NCBI GenBank assembly: GCA_029392055.1
Contig: CP113928.1
Span: 17,501-81,500 of the forward strand
DNA: 64,000 nt
Source: Leuconostocaceae bacterium ESL0723
GTDB lineage: Bacteria; Bacillota; Bacilli; Lactobacillales; Lactobacillaceae
Direction of reading: 5' to 3'
Within the stretch, counting starts at the first letter, position 1, and each line of letters starts with the position of its first letter. Below, piece by piece: positions 18,501 to 26,644 of the stretch. The notes below the pieces were generated by a model. It saw only the letters and a list, made by a program, of their open reading frames with translations. It had not been told where the DNA came from and searched no databases. Both the position numbers and the translations under genes were made by a program.

Positions 18501-19165
18501 GAATCCCAGCTGTACCAAATATCCCGGCTGTACCAGGTGCACCGGTTGTGCCGGTTATTCCGGGTGTTCCAACGGTACCTGGCCTGCCTAATATTCCAAG
18601 CGCTAATTGGATTCCAATGCAACCATTGGTACCAATGGTGCCTGGCGCACCAGCTCTTCCCGGTGTGCCAACAGTTCCAGGAATCCCTGCGGTTCCAGGT
18701 ATCCCGGCCATTCCAGGACTACCGATTACAATTCCAGCAACGGTTAACAAGCTTGCGGGTCAGGCAACTGGAACGGTCCTGATTGACGGCGCCTTAATTG
18801 CTTCCTATCTGGCTGGTGATACCCTGGCTAATGCCGCTAGTGAGGCTGTTTGGCTGCCGTTAAATGCGGCGGTCGATGGGGCTACTTTAGCTTCAGGAAT
18901 TGGCGCTGCTGTCTTTGGTAACTTTGACTGGAGTCTGGGCTACATTGCTGAGCCAACTTTGGGACCTCTGACCATCGCTGGTATGATTGCTGGTTCGGCA
19001 CTTTATGACGCTGAAAACGTAGTTGATGACGCCCGACGCTTGGCTGAAAAGACCGCTTTGATTAGCGCTTTAACGGTCACAAACACGGCCCGTCTAATTC
19101 AAATGTATGATACCGTTGTTAATGCAGCGAATACAGGCAACGCAGTCGTATCTATGTTAGTTTAA
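15554..19165 (+). CDS. Surface protein body with Pro/Gly heptad repeats (frameshift-separated part)
   Basis: 1203 residues from an internal ATG, without a signal peptide or RBS of its own, so probably not translated separately. Order: a '[18 protein letters not shown]' segment shared with the paralogue; a second ~55-residue domain (about residues 95-165); an Ala/Ile/Val-rich helical stretch (about 175-300); a third copy of the domain (about 330-400); about 640 residues of Pro/Gly repeats; and a hydrophobic helical C-terminus of about 150 residues that again matches the paralogue. No LPXTG, LysM, SLH or GW module is seen, so how it attaches is unknown. No named family recognised. Confidence 0.75.
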   Translation: MTDASNFFGDQKVTNNQSNGVVANPRHFSNNLEAANSLRLTRPIDKMVLGAAQLMGDVKQPANTKGQDSVKPATYAITDLGNNSKNLVSGQFNNPNLVHTNLVNQGVPMEQYFDPSTKALSLVMNGRAVTISDGDYTVVDGSNGIKYMVFNPGTGSALLQDASFAEQKAAADQTEISVANNFLPSIGVSAILTVDSVLQAISNVTIGAIDAAWTALNVVGFGIGTFFSGLGDTFWIGVPIQSAVMASFAAQVAFREAWRLADNARRAALYSLIGGIVGPSYVAQVANNYNTNRIANGTKQDNDAALAATRQPTPQISSLGSSAQPYGAGGANDPAKNTSLKPTTLANGNTPINQYFDPQSKALTLTLNGQQVTIPNGSVITVAGPNGQQYQIGNPGTGNAMLNTGKPGTQPGSTPTSTNPQSNNGQGNNPMTSESSSGNSQPNGGIANPTSNGAEPSGNGASGQPNTPAGNPTTPSGNAGSPSGQPGSPAGSLGNPGSSNTSNGTPGNPNGQPGAPSGTPGVPNGNPGTSAGNGPQPNGSGSNSNNPAGPSAGMPSGNGQGSSQSNGSATTPNGSNAQPGGTGLNGNPAGPGASGNAGSPSGNGQSSNPAGGPGSGNEPNGGNPTPTGSESTGQPGMSGSNLGTPSGQPVAPNGNAGAPGGNPGNPAGRPGNPGTPSGQPVAPNGNPGTAGSPSTPSGNPGTSSGQPVTPNGNAGTPGGNPGNPASQPGNSGTPGGQPSTPGGNPGTPSIPGGTSGTPGGNPGTPSGQPVTPNGNPGNAGTPGNPSGQPSAPDGNSVTPSTPGGVPETPNGQPGAPSGTPGTPGGNPSIPSGNPAVPGSQPSTPGGIPGTPAGQPGLPASNPGTPGGQPNTPAGNPGLPGGNPSVPSGNPVIPGSNPGTPGGNPGVPAGQPGIPGGNSGTPGGLPGTTSGQPGLPGGIPGTPGGTPGIPAVPGGVTPGVPTIPGAPVVPGTPGIPAVPGGVPGIPAVPNIPAVPGAPVVPVIPGVPTVPGLPNIPSANWIPMQPLVPMVPGAPALPGVPTVPGIPAVPGIPAIPGLPITIPATVNKLAGQATGTVLIDGALIASYLAGDTLANAASEAVWLPLNAAVDGATLASGIGAAVFGNFDWSLGYIAEPTLGPLTIAGMIAGSALYDAENVVDDARRLAEKTALISALTVTNTARLIQMYDTVVNAANTGNAVVSMLV
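16934..18735 (+). repeat. Pro/Gly-rich 7-residue repeats turning into Pro-every-third triplets
   Basis: From about 16934 to 18400 the protein is built of 21-nt units coding for a heptad of the form (G/S/A/N)G(N/Q)PGTP, for example [21 protein letters not shown]. From about 18380 to 18735 it changes to a three-residue period with Pro in every triplet (IPA-VPG-IPA). It resembles collagen-like proteins at first sight but lacks strict Gly-X-Y. Confidence 0.85.
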
Positions 19166-19208
19166 TAAATAGGGTTCATTATTCTCTTAGATGACACCCT
19201 TAAAAGAT

Positions 19209-19242
19209 CACTCCTACTATTAATGGTGGGAGTGGTTTTTTA
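19209..19242 (+). terminator. Rho-independent terminator after repeat protein
   Basis: CACTCCTACTATT pairs with AATGGTGGGAGTG (including G-U pairs), followed by GTTTTTTATT. Confidence 0.8.
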
Positions 19243-19337
19243 TTGAATTTCATTAGCGTGGTCCGAAAGCAGTTGGTTTGTACACAACTGAATTAGCATT
19301 GCCGAACTTTTACACGCTTATCCACGACTTAGTTCGG

Positions 19338-19366
19338 AGCCCGGTTATTAAAACCGGGCTTTTTAA
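19338..19366 (+). terminator. Second, orphan terminator
   Basis: AGCCCGGTT-ATTAA-AACCGGGCT followed by TTTT, about 95 bp beyond the first terminator and with no gene between them. Confidence 0.7.
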
Positions 19367-19515
19367 TTTAGAATCGGCAAAAAGTTCAAAATACTTGAAC
19401 GTAAAGCCCTTTATTTGAAAAATATGTAGGTTAAATCGTTGTATATTTCACCAAAGTTGTGTGATAATAAGGTAAGTGCTTTAGGGTAAAGCACAAAAGA
19501 ATTTAGGAGGAAATT

Positions 19516-21192
19516 ATGGGGGCAATCAAAGCTGTTTCTAAAACAGCGCTTGTAGCCTTGCTAGGTTTCGGCCTGTTTGCATCTGTGCAAGCTAGTGCCG
19601 ATTCTGGCGATTTGCAGCCCTTCACTGCGGATTCGACTTCGAATCCTTTGCAGGAAATCAAGCCTTTCTCGGCTGATACTGCCGGTGATAACACTGCATA
19701 CGCTACGCCTGATACTACCGCCCAGTCTTCAGCAACAACTACTGCTGCTAAGACTAACCAAGGTAGTGGTTATACCAAGCCCGATTCAGATGTTCCATAT
19801 GAGAATATCTTGACTAGTGCAAGTAACTTCTTTGGTGATCCAAAGGTTACGAACAACCAGTCAAACGGCGTGGTAACTAACCCCAAGTCATACAGCAACG
19901 ATGTTGACGCCGCGAACGACTTACGTCAAGTTCAACCCGTCGACACTGCTACGTTGGCCGTAGGTAACTTGCTTGGTGATGTCAAGAATCTTGACAGCAA
20001 CAACAAGCAAACCACTGTTAACAAGGCACCGTTTGCTGTCACTGGATTAGGTGCTAACAGTAAAGACTTAAGCGCAAGTCAATTTAACACTGCTGGCTTG
20101 ACCCATACACAATTGAGTAACAATGGTGGAACTGCTGTTGATCAGTACTATGATCCAGCAACGAAGGCATTGAGCTTAGTTATGAATGGTAAGGTTGTTA
20201 CCATTAGTAACGGTGACTACACTGTAGTTAGCGGTTCTGATGGTAAGCAGTACAAGGTGTTCAATCCAGGTACTGGTAGTGCACTAGTACAGGATGAGAG
20301 CTTTGCGGAAAAGAAGGCCGCTGCTTCTGAAGCAGAGACCATGGTCGCAAACAACATCTTGCCTAAGGCTGCCGTTACTGGCATCCTGCTCTTGGATAGT
20401 GCTATCCAAGTTGTTTCAAACATCGCAATTGGAGTTATCGATGCAGTCTGGACTGCTATCAACTCAGTTGCCTTTGCAATCGCAAGTATTGCAACGGGAA
20501 CTTGGTTCGGTGCATTGGGAGGAATCCCAGCCCAGGCAATCATCGGAATTTCATTTGCCGCTCAGGTAGCATTCCGTGAAGCATGGCGTGCGGCTGATGA
20601 AGCCCGTCGTGCAGCACTGTATGCCCTGATTCCAGCCCTGATTGGTCCAGCATATACTGCCCAGCTTATTAACAACTACAACACTAACCGTGTTGCAAAT
20701 GGTACTAAGCAGGACAACGAAGCTGCTACTGCAGCAAATGCTTCAACCAAGGCAATCACTGAGCCAAACACTGTTAACAAGGAAGCTGAGAAGGCTTCAG
20801 CTGCAACTATCGCAGATGCAACCTTTATCACTTCTTACCTCGTTGGTGACACCATCGCTAATACTATTGGCGAAGTTGCTAACGTAACTACTAACGTTGC
20901 TTTGGCCGGTGCAACCGGTGTTGTTGGTGCCGTGACCGCAGGTCTTGGTGCTATCCCTATCGCCGGTGCTGTTGCTCAGGCAATTGGTGCACCTATCGCT
21001 ATCGCTGGTGACATCGCTGGTTCTGTACTCTATGATGCACAGAACGTTGTTGGTGACACTCGCCGCGCTATCGAAAAGGCATACCTCATCGGTTCACTTT
21101 GGGCTACTAACACTGGCCGCGTTGCTGATATGTATCACGACGTAATCGATGCAGCTAACAACGGTCAAGCTACTGTTTACAAGTTGGCTTAA
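19516..21192 (+). CDS. Secreted surface protein, repeat-less paralogue
   Basis: 558 residues. Signal peptide at about residues 1-29 (…VQASADSG), two (L/I)(Q/K)PFxAD motifs, the '[18 protein letters not shown]' segment, one ~55-residue domain ('[17 protein letters not shown] … [12 protein letters not shown]', about residues 205-260), then two Ala/Ile/Val-rich amphipathic or membrane-prone stretches separated by a short linker. It is colinear with the broken protein encoded from 14727 but lacks the Pro/Gly repeat and two domain copies. Codons are strongly of the preferred set (GCT/GCA, GTT, AAC, ACT), as in phosphoketolase, suggesting very high expression. RBS aggagg 5 nt before ATG. No anchor motif. 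Function unknown. Confidence 0.8.
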   Translation: MGAIKAVSKTALVALLGFGLFASVQASADSGDLQPFTADSTSNPLQEIKPFSADTAGDNTAYATPDTTAQSSATTTAAKTNQGSGYTKPDSDVPYENILTSASNFFGDPKVTNNQSNGVVTNPKSYSNDVDAANDLRQVQPVDTATLAVGNLLGDVKNLDSNNKQTTVNKAPFAVTGLGANSKDLSASQFNTAGLTHTQLSNNGGTAVDQYYDPATKALSLVMNGKVVTISNGDYTVVSGSDGKQYKVFNPGTGSALVQDESFAEKKAAASEAETMVANNILPKAAVTGILLLDSAIQVVSNIAIGVIDAVWTAINSVAFAIASIATGTWFGALGGIPAQAIIGISFAAQVAFREAWRAADEARRAALYALIPALIGPAYTAQLINNYNTNRVANGTKQDNEAATAANASTKAITEPNTVNKEAEKASAATIADATFITSYLVGDTIANTIGEVANVTTNVALAGATGVVGAVTAGLGAIPIAGAVAQAIGAPIAIAGDIAGSVLYDAQNVVGDTRRAIEKAYLIGSLWATNTGRVADMYHDVIDAANNGQATVYKLA

Positions 21193-21235
21193 TTCCTTAA
21201 GTTAATTTACGGCGCTAGTTAACCTAGTTAGTTAG

Positions 21236-21269
21236 AACCGCTCCTACCTTTCGGTGGGGGCGGTTTTTT
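21236..21269 (+). terminator. Strong rho-independent terminator
   Basis: A 13-bp stem AACCGCTCCTACC / GGTGGGGGCGGTT (with G-U pairs), loop TTTC, then T6. It follows the surface protein by about 40 nt. Confidence 0.9.
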
Positions 21270-21345
21270 GTGTTAAAATATAACCACTCTGGGGATGTGC
21301 AGGCGATACCCAAACCAAGATTGCCGTTGATGGAAAGGTGTTTTT

Positions 21346-22014
21346 ATGCGCATTAATGTTTTGCAACATACCCCAAACGAAGGTCCGGGAGCCATTCAAA
21401 CCTGGGCCGATCAACGCGGTCACGAGGTCTTCATTTACCATCCCTACCAGTTCGGTAAGCTGCCCAGTGCTGATGAAACTGATTTCTTGGTGGTCTTAGG
21501 TGGACCCATGGGTCCCAACGATGACCTTCCCTGGATTAAGGCTGAGCGCGACCTGATTAAAACCCTCTTAGACCAGGGTAAATCAATCTATGGGGCCTGC
21601 TTTGGCGCCCAGCAAATTGCTAAAACCCTGGGTGCGAAGATTGGCAAGGCCCCAGTCAAGGAAGTTGGCTGGGCCCCGGTTTACCGTGAAACTGATGCCA
21701 TTCCGGGCCTGCCTGAAAAGGCCCTGGCCCTCCACTGGCATGAAGAGACCTTTGACCTGCCGGCTGGCAGTCAGCTTCTCTTTAGCAGCGACTTGTTGAA
21801 GAACCAGGGCTTTGTGATTGGTCATCAGGCAATTGGCCTGCAGTTCCACTTGGAACCCCAGGCAACCAACCTGCGGGAAATGGTGGTTAATGATGGCCAG
21901 TACGCCCTCGACCACAATGACCTCCACCAGGGCCCAGCTGACATTCTGGATCAACCGGTCCCAGCTGAGAACCCGGCAATCATGTTCACCCTCTTAGATT
22001 ATTTAGCCCAGTAA
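21346..22014 (+). CDS. Class I glutamine amidotransferase-like protein
   Basis: 222 residues. Class I GATase fold: oxyanion strand 'VVLGGPMGPND', nucleophile elbow 'YGACFGAQQ' (Cys about residue 85) and catalytic His in 'GLQFHLE' (about 168). These stand-alone proteins resemble the GMP synthase glutaminase half and often act on gamma-glutamyl compounds; the substrate is not evident. RBS ggaaaggtg lies before ATG 21346. Monocistronic between terminators. Confidence 0.85.
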   Translation: MRINVLQHTPNEGPGAIQTWADQRGHEVFIYHPYQFGKLPSADETDFLVVLGGPMGPNDDLPWIKAERDLIKTLLDQGKSIYGACFGAQQIAKTLGAKIGKAPVKEVGWAPVYRETDAIPGLPEKALALHWHEETFDLPAGSQLLFSSDLLKNQGFVIGHQAIGLQFHLEPQATNLREMVVNDGQYALDHNDLHQGPADILDQPVPAENPAIMFTLLDYLAQ

Positions 22015-22043
22015 AAAAGACCACCGTTCGGTGGTCTTTTCTT
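22015..22043. terminator. Bidirectional terminator
   Basis: AAGACCACCG-TT-CGGTGGTCTT with A and T runs on each side, between convergent amidotransferase and adcA genes. Confidence 0.9.
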
Positions 22044-22935
22044 ATTGATTTAAGATGGCTTGAATCTGTTTGAGTTCGCTCAGTTTCCAGTCGACATAGG
22101 GCTGGTTTTCAGGGCTGGTTTCGGTGACCTTAACAATTGGAATGTTGTTTTTCTTAGCTAGGTCGACAATGTTTGTCACCGTGCTACTGGTGGTCTGGGT
22201 GTTATCAACCAGGAAGGCCATTTGATGGTTCTCAATGTCAGACCGGAGACTGGCCAGGACAGCTGGTGAAGGATCATTGCCTTCTTCAACCGCTTCGGCA
22301 AAATCCTCGTTGGTAATCTGGACACCGAGGGCGTTTAACATGTATTCAAAGACTGGTTCAGTTTCAGTGACTTTCAGGTCGCTAGTCTTAGGCTTGAGCT
22401 CGGCTACCAGGTTGGTAACTGGCTTGAGCGACTGAACGTAACTGTCCGCGTTCTTCTGGTAATCGCTGCGATGCTTAGGGTCTTTTTTACTGAGGACGTC
22501 GGCCAGGTAGTGGGCCGTTTTGGCCATGTTCTCGGGGTCGTTCCAGAGATGAGGGTTGGCACCGTCTTTTAGACCCAAGACATCGGAACCGACCTGGACG
22601 AGTTGCACCTTGGTGTTGGCCTTAGCCAACTTGTTTAGCCAGGCATCATAACCCAGGCCGTTAGCCACCACCACTTGGGCCTGGCTGACTTCGTGGGCGA
22701 CTGCGCTGGTTGGTTCGTAGTCCTCTGGGGAAACGTTTTGCTCGGTGATGACGGCTGAAACGTCGGCGTGGTCGCCGGCCACGGCCTTAGCCACCTGGGC
22801 GTAAACGCTGGTGGAAGTGACGATTTTGATTTTGTCACTTTGATTAGGCTGGTTCTGGGGCTTAAATACCGCCCAGCCGACGGTACCGATTACAATGAGG
22901 GCGAGGATGCTGATTAACCAGATTGTGCGTTTCAT
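22042..22935 (-). CDS. adcA: Zinc ABC transporter substrate-binding protein (AdcA/ZnuA type)
   Basis: 297 residues of the cluster A-I metal-binding family ('KIKIVTSTSVYAQVAKAV', 'NPHLWNDPENM', a late 'NIPIVKVTET'). The partner gene adcR and the AdcR operator indicate zinc. Odd points: the N-terminus is an uncleaved-looking hydrophobic helix (about residues 5-23) with no lipobox Cys, so it may be membrane-tethered rather than a lipoprotein. The usual 'PHxYEP' first ligand region reads 'SPEDYEPT', without the His. No His-rich loop. Permease and ATPase genes (adcB, adcC) are not in the window. It overlaps adcR by 4 nt. Confidence 0.82.
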   Translation of the reverse strand: MKRTIWLISILALIVIGTVGWAVFKPQNQPNQSDKIKIVTSTSVYAQVAKAVAGDHADVSAVITEQNVSPEDYEPTSAVAHEVSQAQVVVANGLGYDAWLNKLAKANTKVQLVQVGSDVLGLKDGANPHLWNDPENMAKTAHYLADVLSKKDPKHRSDYQKNADSYVQSLKPVTNLVAELKPKTSDLKVTETEPVFEYMLNALGVQITNEDFAEAVEEGNDPSPAVLASLRSDIENHQMAFLVDNTQTTSSTVTNIVDLAKKNNIPIVKVTETSPENQPYVDWKLSELKQIQAILNQ

Positions 22936-23375
22936 AAGGAATCCTTTCCAAGATCTTGGTTTAACTGCTTGAGAAACTGAGTAATGGTTTGCTGCTGGTC
23001 GGGGTCAAAGTTAGCCAGGGTATTTTGAATTTGGTTCACCATTTGCTGGTGAGCGTCCTGGTGGGCCAGCGCCAACTCCTGCCCACTGGGTGTCAGCTGA
23101 TAAACAACCCGCCGGCGATCATCAGCCGCCGGGTGCCCGGTAATAAATTTGGCCTGCATCAGCAGTTTAATCGCCTTGGTGATGGCCGGTTTGCTGAGGT
23201 GCATGTGGGCTGCCAGTTCACCGTTGCTGAGTGGATGGCCATCCAAAAGCATTAAGATATGGGCCTGGGTTGCGTTGGTATCAGCACGCCGGTCCTGGTT
23301 AATGACTTCGGCCTGCTGGGCAAAGTGCTGGACTAAGACATTTAGGTCAGCTAAAATTTCTTGACTGGTATGCAT
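22932..23375 (-). CDS. adcR: Zinc-responsive MarR-family repressor
   Basis: 147 residues with a winged helix-turn-helix: 'LSNGELAAHMHLSKPAITKAIKLL' is the recognition region and 'ADDRRRVVYQLTPSG' the wing. It has His-rich stretches (HLS, AHQDAHQQ) fitting zinc sensing by AdcR. In streptococci and lactococci AdcR/ZitR with Zn represses zinc uptake genes. The assignment is strongly supported by tandem TTAACNNGTTAA boxes over its own promoter and by translational overlap with adcA. Confidence 0.88.
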   Translation of the reverse strand: MHTSQEILADLNVLVQHFAQQAEVINQDRRADTNATQAHILMLLDGHPLSNGELAAHMHLSKPAITKAIKLLMQAKFITGHPAADDRRRVVYQLTPSGQELALAHQDAHQQMVNQIQNTLANFDPDQQQTITQFLKQLNQDLGKDSL

Positions 23376-23383
23376 GTGGCCCC

Positions 23384-23431
23384 CTAACTAGTTAACCAGT
23401 TAACTATATCGGAAAAAGAAGGTCCTGTCAA
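23384..23431 (-). promoter_or_regulatory. adcRA promoter with two overlapping AdcR boxes
   Basis: Minus strand: TTGACA at 23426-23431, 17-bp spacer, TATAGT at 23403-23408. Immediately downstream lie TTAACTGGTTAA (23392-23403, exact) and TTAACTAGTTAG (23384-23395), overlapping by 4 bp. This matches the TTAACYRGTTAA AdcR operator and would block the -10 and transcription start. Confidence 0.88.
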
Positions 23432-23442
23432 CGGACCAAACC

Positions 23443-24789
23443 TTAATCAACGTAGCGCCAGCGTTTGTCAAAGAGGACCCGGGCGACTAGGAGACCAAGG
23501 GGCAGCATCAGGATAATTAAGCCCGCTTGGGCTAACCAGTAGGCACCGGTGCCGACCTGGTTAAAGCCAAGATTGTAAATGCCCCGGTAAATATAGAGAC
23601 CGGGAATCATGATGACAATGGCCGGCACGGTTAGGGCAATCCGGGGAAAGCCGGTGTAGTGGTTTACCGCCGAAGCTAGGATGCCAGCGATTAGGGCACC
23701 AATCAGGGCGGCGGCTGCACCCGGAACCTGGCCGAGGTTAATTAGCTCCAACCGGCAGGTATTGGCAATTGCGCCAACAAAACCAGCGGTGATGGCCATC
23801 TTTTGAGGGCTGTTAAACATGACCGAAAAGCCATAGACCCCGGCAAAGCTGGCCAGGAGACGGATGATAATGAGGGGGAGGAGGCCAAGCCCCTGGGGTG
23901 AGAAATTAGCCGGGTGCAAGCCAGTGAGACTAGCCACTAGCCAACCAACTGAAGTAGCCGATAGGGTAATCAGCAGGGCGTAGGTCAGCCGTTCCAACCC
24001 AGAGCGCATGTCTAACTTGGCAATGTCTAGCATGCTGGTAATGAAAGGAAAACCAGGAATAACAAAGAGCATGGCCCCGATGTAACCAGCACTGTGACGG
24101 GGATTAATTTGCCAGCCCATGCGGAGGGCGGTAAAAATCAAAAAGTAGGTCAAGCAAGCAGCGGCCACGCCCAGGCCGGTATTAATCACGGTCGTCAGGT
24201 GGTGGTCAATCAGCCGGCGTCGGACGTAGTTGCCGACACTAGCTCCGCCAAAACAACCCAACATTTCCAACCAGCTACCACCCAGCAAGAAGATAAAGCC
24301 AGCGCAGGCCAGGCCAGCCGCTAGACTAACTGACCAGGCGGGGTAGTGGTGACTGGCTGCTTGGAGTTGATCCAAGTCGCGGTGAATTTGGTGGAGGGAT
24401 TCTTGTGCAGTTTCTTGATTGAAGTGGGCGACGAAGTTTTCCACGTCATCCAACTGGGCAGTATTAACGCCGGTGTTGGCCAGGGCGATGGTTTGGCTGT
24501 CACTTTCGGGCCCGTCAAAACCAGTTAAGGTGATGGTCGTTAGGCCAATGTCAGCCGTCACGGCCAGTCCGAGCACCTGGGCCACCGTATTCATGCTGTC
24601 ACGGACCTGCCAGGCCCCGGTGCCACCGGCTAAGAGTTGGCGCCCGATTCGAGCTACTAGGGCAGTCCGAGCCTTCAAACTGGCCTGGCTAGCGGGTCCT
24701 TCTTCGTCTTGAAGGTACTGCTGCCAGGGAGCGTTCATGTGGTGGTGCTGGGATAAGTTGTTAGATAAAAAATTAGGGTTAGACGGCAT
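23443..24789 (-). CDS. Threonine/serine exporter (ThrE family, fused halves)
   Basis: 448 residues. The N-terminal ~130 residues are a soluble cap; two blocks of hydrophobic helices follow (about 150-270 and 290-445), matching the ThrP/YjjP-like (DUF1212) and ThrB/YjjB-like (DUF3815) halves joined as in corynebacterial ThrE. Key text: 'AALASRIGRQLLAGGTGAWQ'-like cap region and 'MLFVIPGFPFITSMLDIAK'. It exports threonine/serine or related compounds by proton motive force. RBS agaagg precedes the ATG. Its stop codon is only 11 nt from the adcR -35 box. Confidence 0.82.
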   Translation of the reverse strand: MPSNPNFLSNNLSQHHHMNAPWQQYLQDEEGPASQASLKARTALVARIGRQLLAGGTGAWQVRDSMNTVAQVLGLAVTADIGLTTITLTGFDGPESDSQTIALANTGVNTAQLDDVENFVAHFNQETAQESLHQIHRDLDQLQAASHHYPAWSVSLAAGLACAGFIFLLGGSWLEMLGCFGGASVGNYVRRRLIDHHLTTVINTGLGVAAACLTYFLIFTALRMGWQINPRHSAGYIGAMLFVIPGFPFITSMLDIAKLDMRSGLERLTYALLITLSATSVGWLVASLTGLHPANFSPQGLGLLPLIIIRLLASFAGVYGFSVMFNSPQKMAITAGFVGAIANTCRLELINLGQVPGAAAALIGALIAGILASAVNHYTGFPRIALTVPAIVIMIPGLYIYRGIYNLGFNQVGTGAYWLAQAGLIILMLPLGLLVARVLFDKRWRYVD

Positions 24790-24852
24790 GGGCCGGCCTT
24801 CTTTCTAAAGAGACGGGTAGGATTGCTTGTCTCTTAGATTAGTAGATTCTCT

Positions 24853-24890
24853 TTAAAAAAACCATCCTACTATAATATAATAGGATGGTT
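24853..24890 (-). terminator. Terminator of rpiA
   Basis: AACCATCCTA / TAGGATGGTT hairpin with an A-run on the left (T-run in the minus-strand transcript). Confidence 0.85.
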
Positions 24891-24911
24891 TGGTAAGTCG
24901 GTGTTTGCGCA

Positions 24912-25586
24912 CTAGCCGGGACGCTGGAAAGCCTCTTCGGTGTTACCAACTAGGAGTTCGTCACAGATATTCATAAACAGGCCGTGTTCCACGACCCCGG
25001 TTAGGCCCTTTAGGCGGCGGGTTAGCTCGCCCAAATCTTCAACCTTGCTGATATCGATATCAATGATAAAGTTATTGGAATCCGTTAGCAGGCGCTGAGA
25101 AAAGTTAGCCATCCGGTAACTAGGCTTTAGGCCATGGCGGTCCAGGTAGTTATAAACGTGCTGGGAACCAAAGCGGATGACTTCGACCGGCAGCTTAACG
25201 GCCCCCAACTTGCGGTGCTGCTTACTGCTGTCAACCACCCAGATATTGTGCTTGGAGTTGGTTGCGACCACCTTTTCAAAGAGCAGGGCCGCGCCGCCGC
25301 CCTTGATGCCGTTGAGGTTGCCATCAACCTCATCGGCACCATCGACGGTGATATCGACCTGGTCGACATCGTCGATGTCCACGACGCGTAAGCCCAGGGT
25401 CAGGCCCAGGTTTTGGGTTTGGTGGGAAGTCGCCACACAGGTGATTTCCATGCCGGTCTTATGGACTTTTTTAGCCAGGAGTTCGATGAAAACCGAGGCA
25501 GTTGACCCAGACCCCAAGCCAACAATGGCGTGGTCGGGGATGCGCTCTAAGGCCATCCGGGCTGCTTTAAATTTATCGTTATCCAC
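24912..25586 (-). CDS. rpiA: Ribose-5-phosphate isomerase A
   Basis: 224 residues, full length. Visible family motifs: 'AIVGLGSGSTASVFIELLA' phosphate-binding loop, 'DITVDGADEVD' with catalytic Asp, and 'KGGGAALLFEKVVA' with the catalytic Glu. It interconverts ribose-5-P and ribulose-5-P, linking nucleotide synthesis to the phosphoketolase pathway encoded elsewhere in this window. Divergent from ribokinase, with which it shares a 110-bp intergenic region. RBS aaaggagcg before the ATG. Confidence 0.95.
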   Translation of the reverse strand: MDNDKFKAARMALERIPDHAIVGLGSGSTASVFIELLAKKVHKTGMEITCVATSHQTQNLGLTLGLRVVDIDDVDQVDITVDGADEVDGNLNGIKGGGAALLFEKVVATNSKHNIWVVDSSKQHRKLGAVKLPVEVIRFGSQHVYNYLDRHGLKPSYRMANFSQRLLTDSNNFIIDIDISKVEDLGELTRRLKGLTGVVEHGLFMNICDELLVGNTEEAFQRPG

Positions 25587-25696
25587 AAGGCGCTCCTTTG
25601 GTATGGTGAATATAATCTTTCGCTTAATATTATAGCAAATATAACCGTTTCCGGAATGGGACTTCTCCTGGCCGGCGGGAATTGAGGATAGTAGAA

Positions 25697-26635
25697 ATGG
25701 TAGAAAAAATAGTTGTTGTCGGTTCCACTAACATTGATCGGGTGACCCGGGTGCCGCGCTTTGCCCGTCCCGGGGAAACCCTGCCGATTGGCGAGCCGAT
25801 GGTCAGCGTCATGGGTGGCAAGGGCTTAAACCAGGCCGTTGCCTCGGCCCGCAGTGGTGTTCGGACCATCATGGTCACCAAGGTCGGGGCTGGCTTTGAC
25901 CTTGGTCGAAACATGTCGGTTTCCAACCTGCAAACCGATCACGTGATTTCCTCTAACACCGCTGAAACTGGTCAGGCCTACATTCAGGTATCCGCGGAGA
26001 CCGGTGAAAACATGATTTATATTTACGGTGGGGCGAACCAGGAGCTCGGTTCTACGGACGTGGTCCAACATGCCGATGCCATTAAGACTGCCGATGTCGT
26101 TATGGCCCAGTTGGAAATTCCACTTACTGCGGTCCTGGCTGCCTTTGAAATTGCCCACCAGGCCGGCGTCACTACTATCTTAAATCCGGCCCCAGCACCC
26201 CACGATGATCAGCTACCTGATGAGCTCTTGGCCCTGACTGACATCTTGGTTCCCAACCGGCCTGAGAGTCACCTGCTGACTGGGATTGAAGTCAGTGACT
26301 TGGACAGCTTAACCCAAAGTGCGGACTACTTCTTTCGTAAGGGCGTTAAGGCGGTGGTGATTACCTTGGGTTCCCAGGGCGCCTTTTACATGCAGGCCGG
26401 TGGTCAACCGGTTGAACTGCCCGCCTTTAAGGTGGCGGCCGTTGATACCACGGCGGCCGGCGACACCTTTATTGGTGGCATGGCCAGTTACTGGGACGGC
26501 AATTTTAAAAACTTGGAACCTGCCATCCGCTACGGAATGGCGGCCTCGGCGATTAGCGTGACCCGGCCTGGTGCCCAGCCAAGCATTCCTACGCAAAAAG
26601 AGGTGCAGGCCTTTTTGGCCAACCAACAGGCATAA
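25697..26635 (+). CDS. rbsK: Ribokinase
   Basis: 312 residues, PfkB family. Signature 1 region 'VMGGKGLNQAVASAR' and signature 2 'DTTAAGDTFIGGMA' (catalytic Asp, anion hole GAGD as AAGD) are clear. N-terminal 'VVVGSTNIDRVTRVPR' fits ribokinase, with D for ribose binding. It phosphorylates ribose to ribose-5-P, the substrate of the divergent rpiA. ATG at 25697 has gagga 8 nt upstream; an earlier TTG is disfavoured. It ends 9 nt before a small co-transcribed gene. Confidence 0.9.
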   Translation: MVEKIVVVGSTNIDRVTRVPRFARPGETLPIGEPMVSVMGGKGLNQAVASARSGVRTIMVTKVGAGFDLGRNMSVSNLQTDHVISSNTAETGQAYIQVSAETGENMIYIYGGANQELGSTDVVQHADAIKTADVVMAQLEIPLTAVLAAFEIAHQAGVTTILNPAPAPHDDQLPDELLALTDILVPNRPESHLLTGIEVSDLDSLTQSADYFFRKGVKAVVITLGSQGAFYMQAGGQPVELPAFKVAAVDTTAAGDTFIGGMASYWDGNFKNLEPAIRYGMAASAISVTRPGAQPSIPTQKEVQAFLANQQA

Positions 26636-26644
26636 GGAGGCAAG

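Larger units (their letters stand above)
19166..19515. other. Intergenic region between the two surface protein genes
   Basis: 350 bp without a supported gene. It holds two terminators (19209-19242 and 19338-19366) and, further on, the AT-rich promoter region of the next gene. That region includes TGTGATAAT at about 19460-19468 (extended -10 with GATAAT) and an aggagg RBS at 19505-19510. The 95 bp between the terminators contain no ORF of note and could be a short untranslated transcript. Confidence 0.5.

Noticed and set aside
16800-18740. Classifying the repeat protein as a true collagen-like Gly-X-Y protein
   Set aside because: Gly spacing follows a 7-residue unit, not every third residue, so a collagen triple helix is not supported.
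17086-18750. Long minus-strand and alternative-frame ORFs inside the Pro/Gly repeat region (up to 226 codons)
   Set aside because: They are products of the 21-nt repeat, have no RBS, and read as Gly/Pro/Thr shadows of the true frame.
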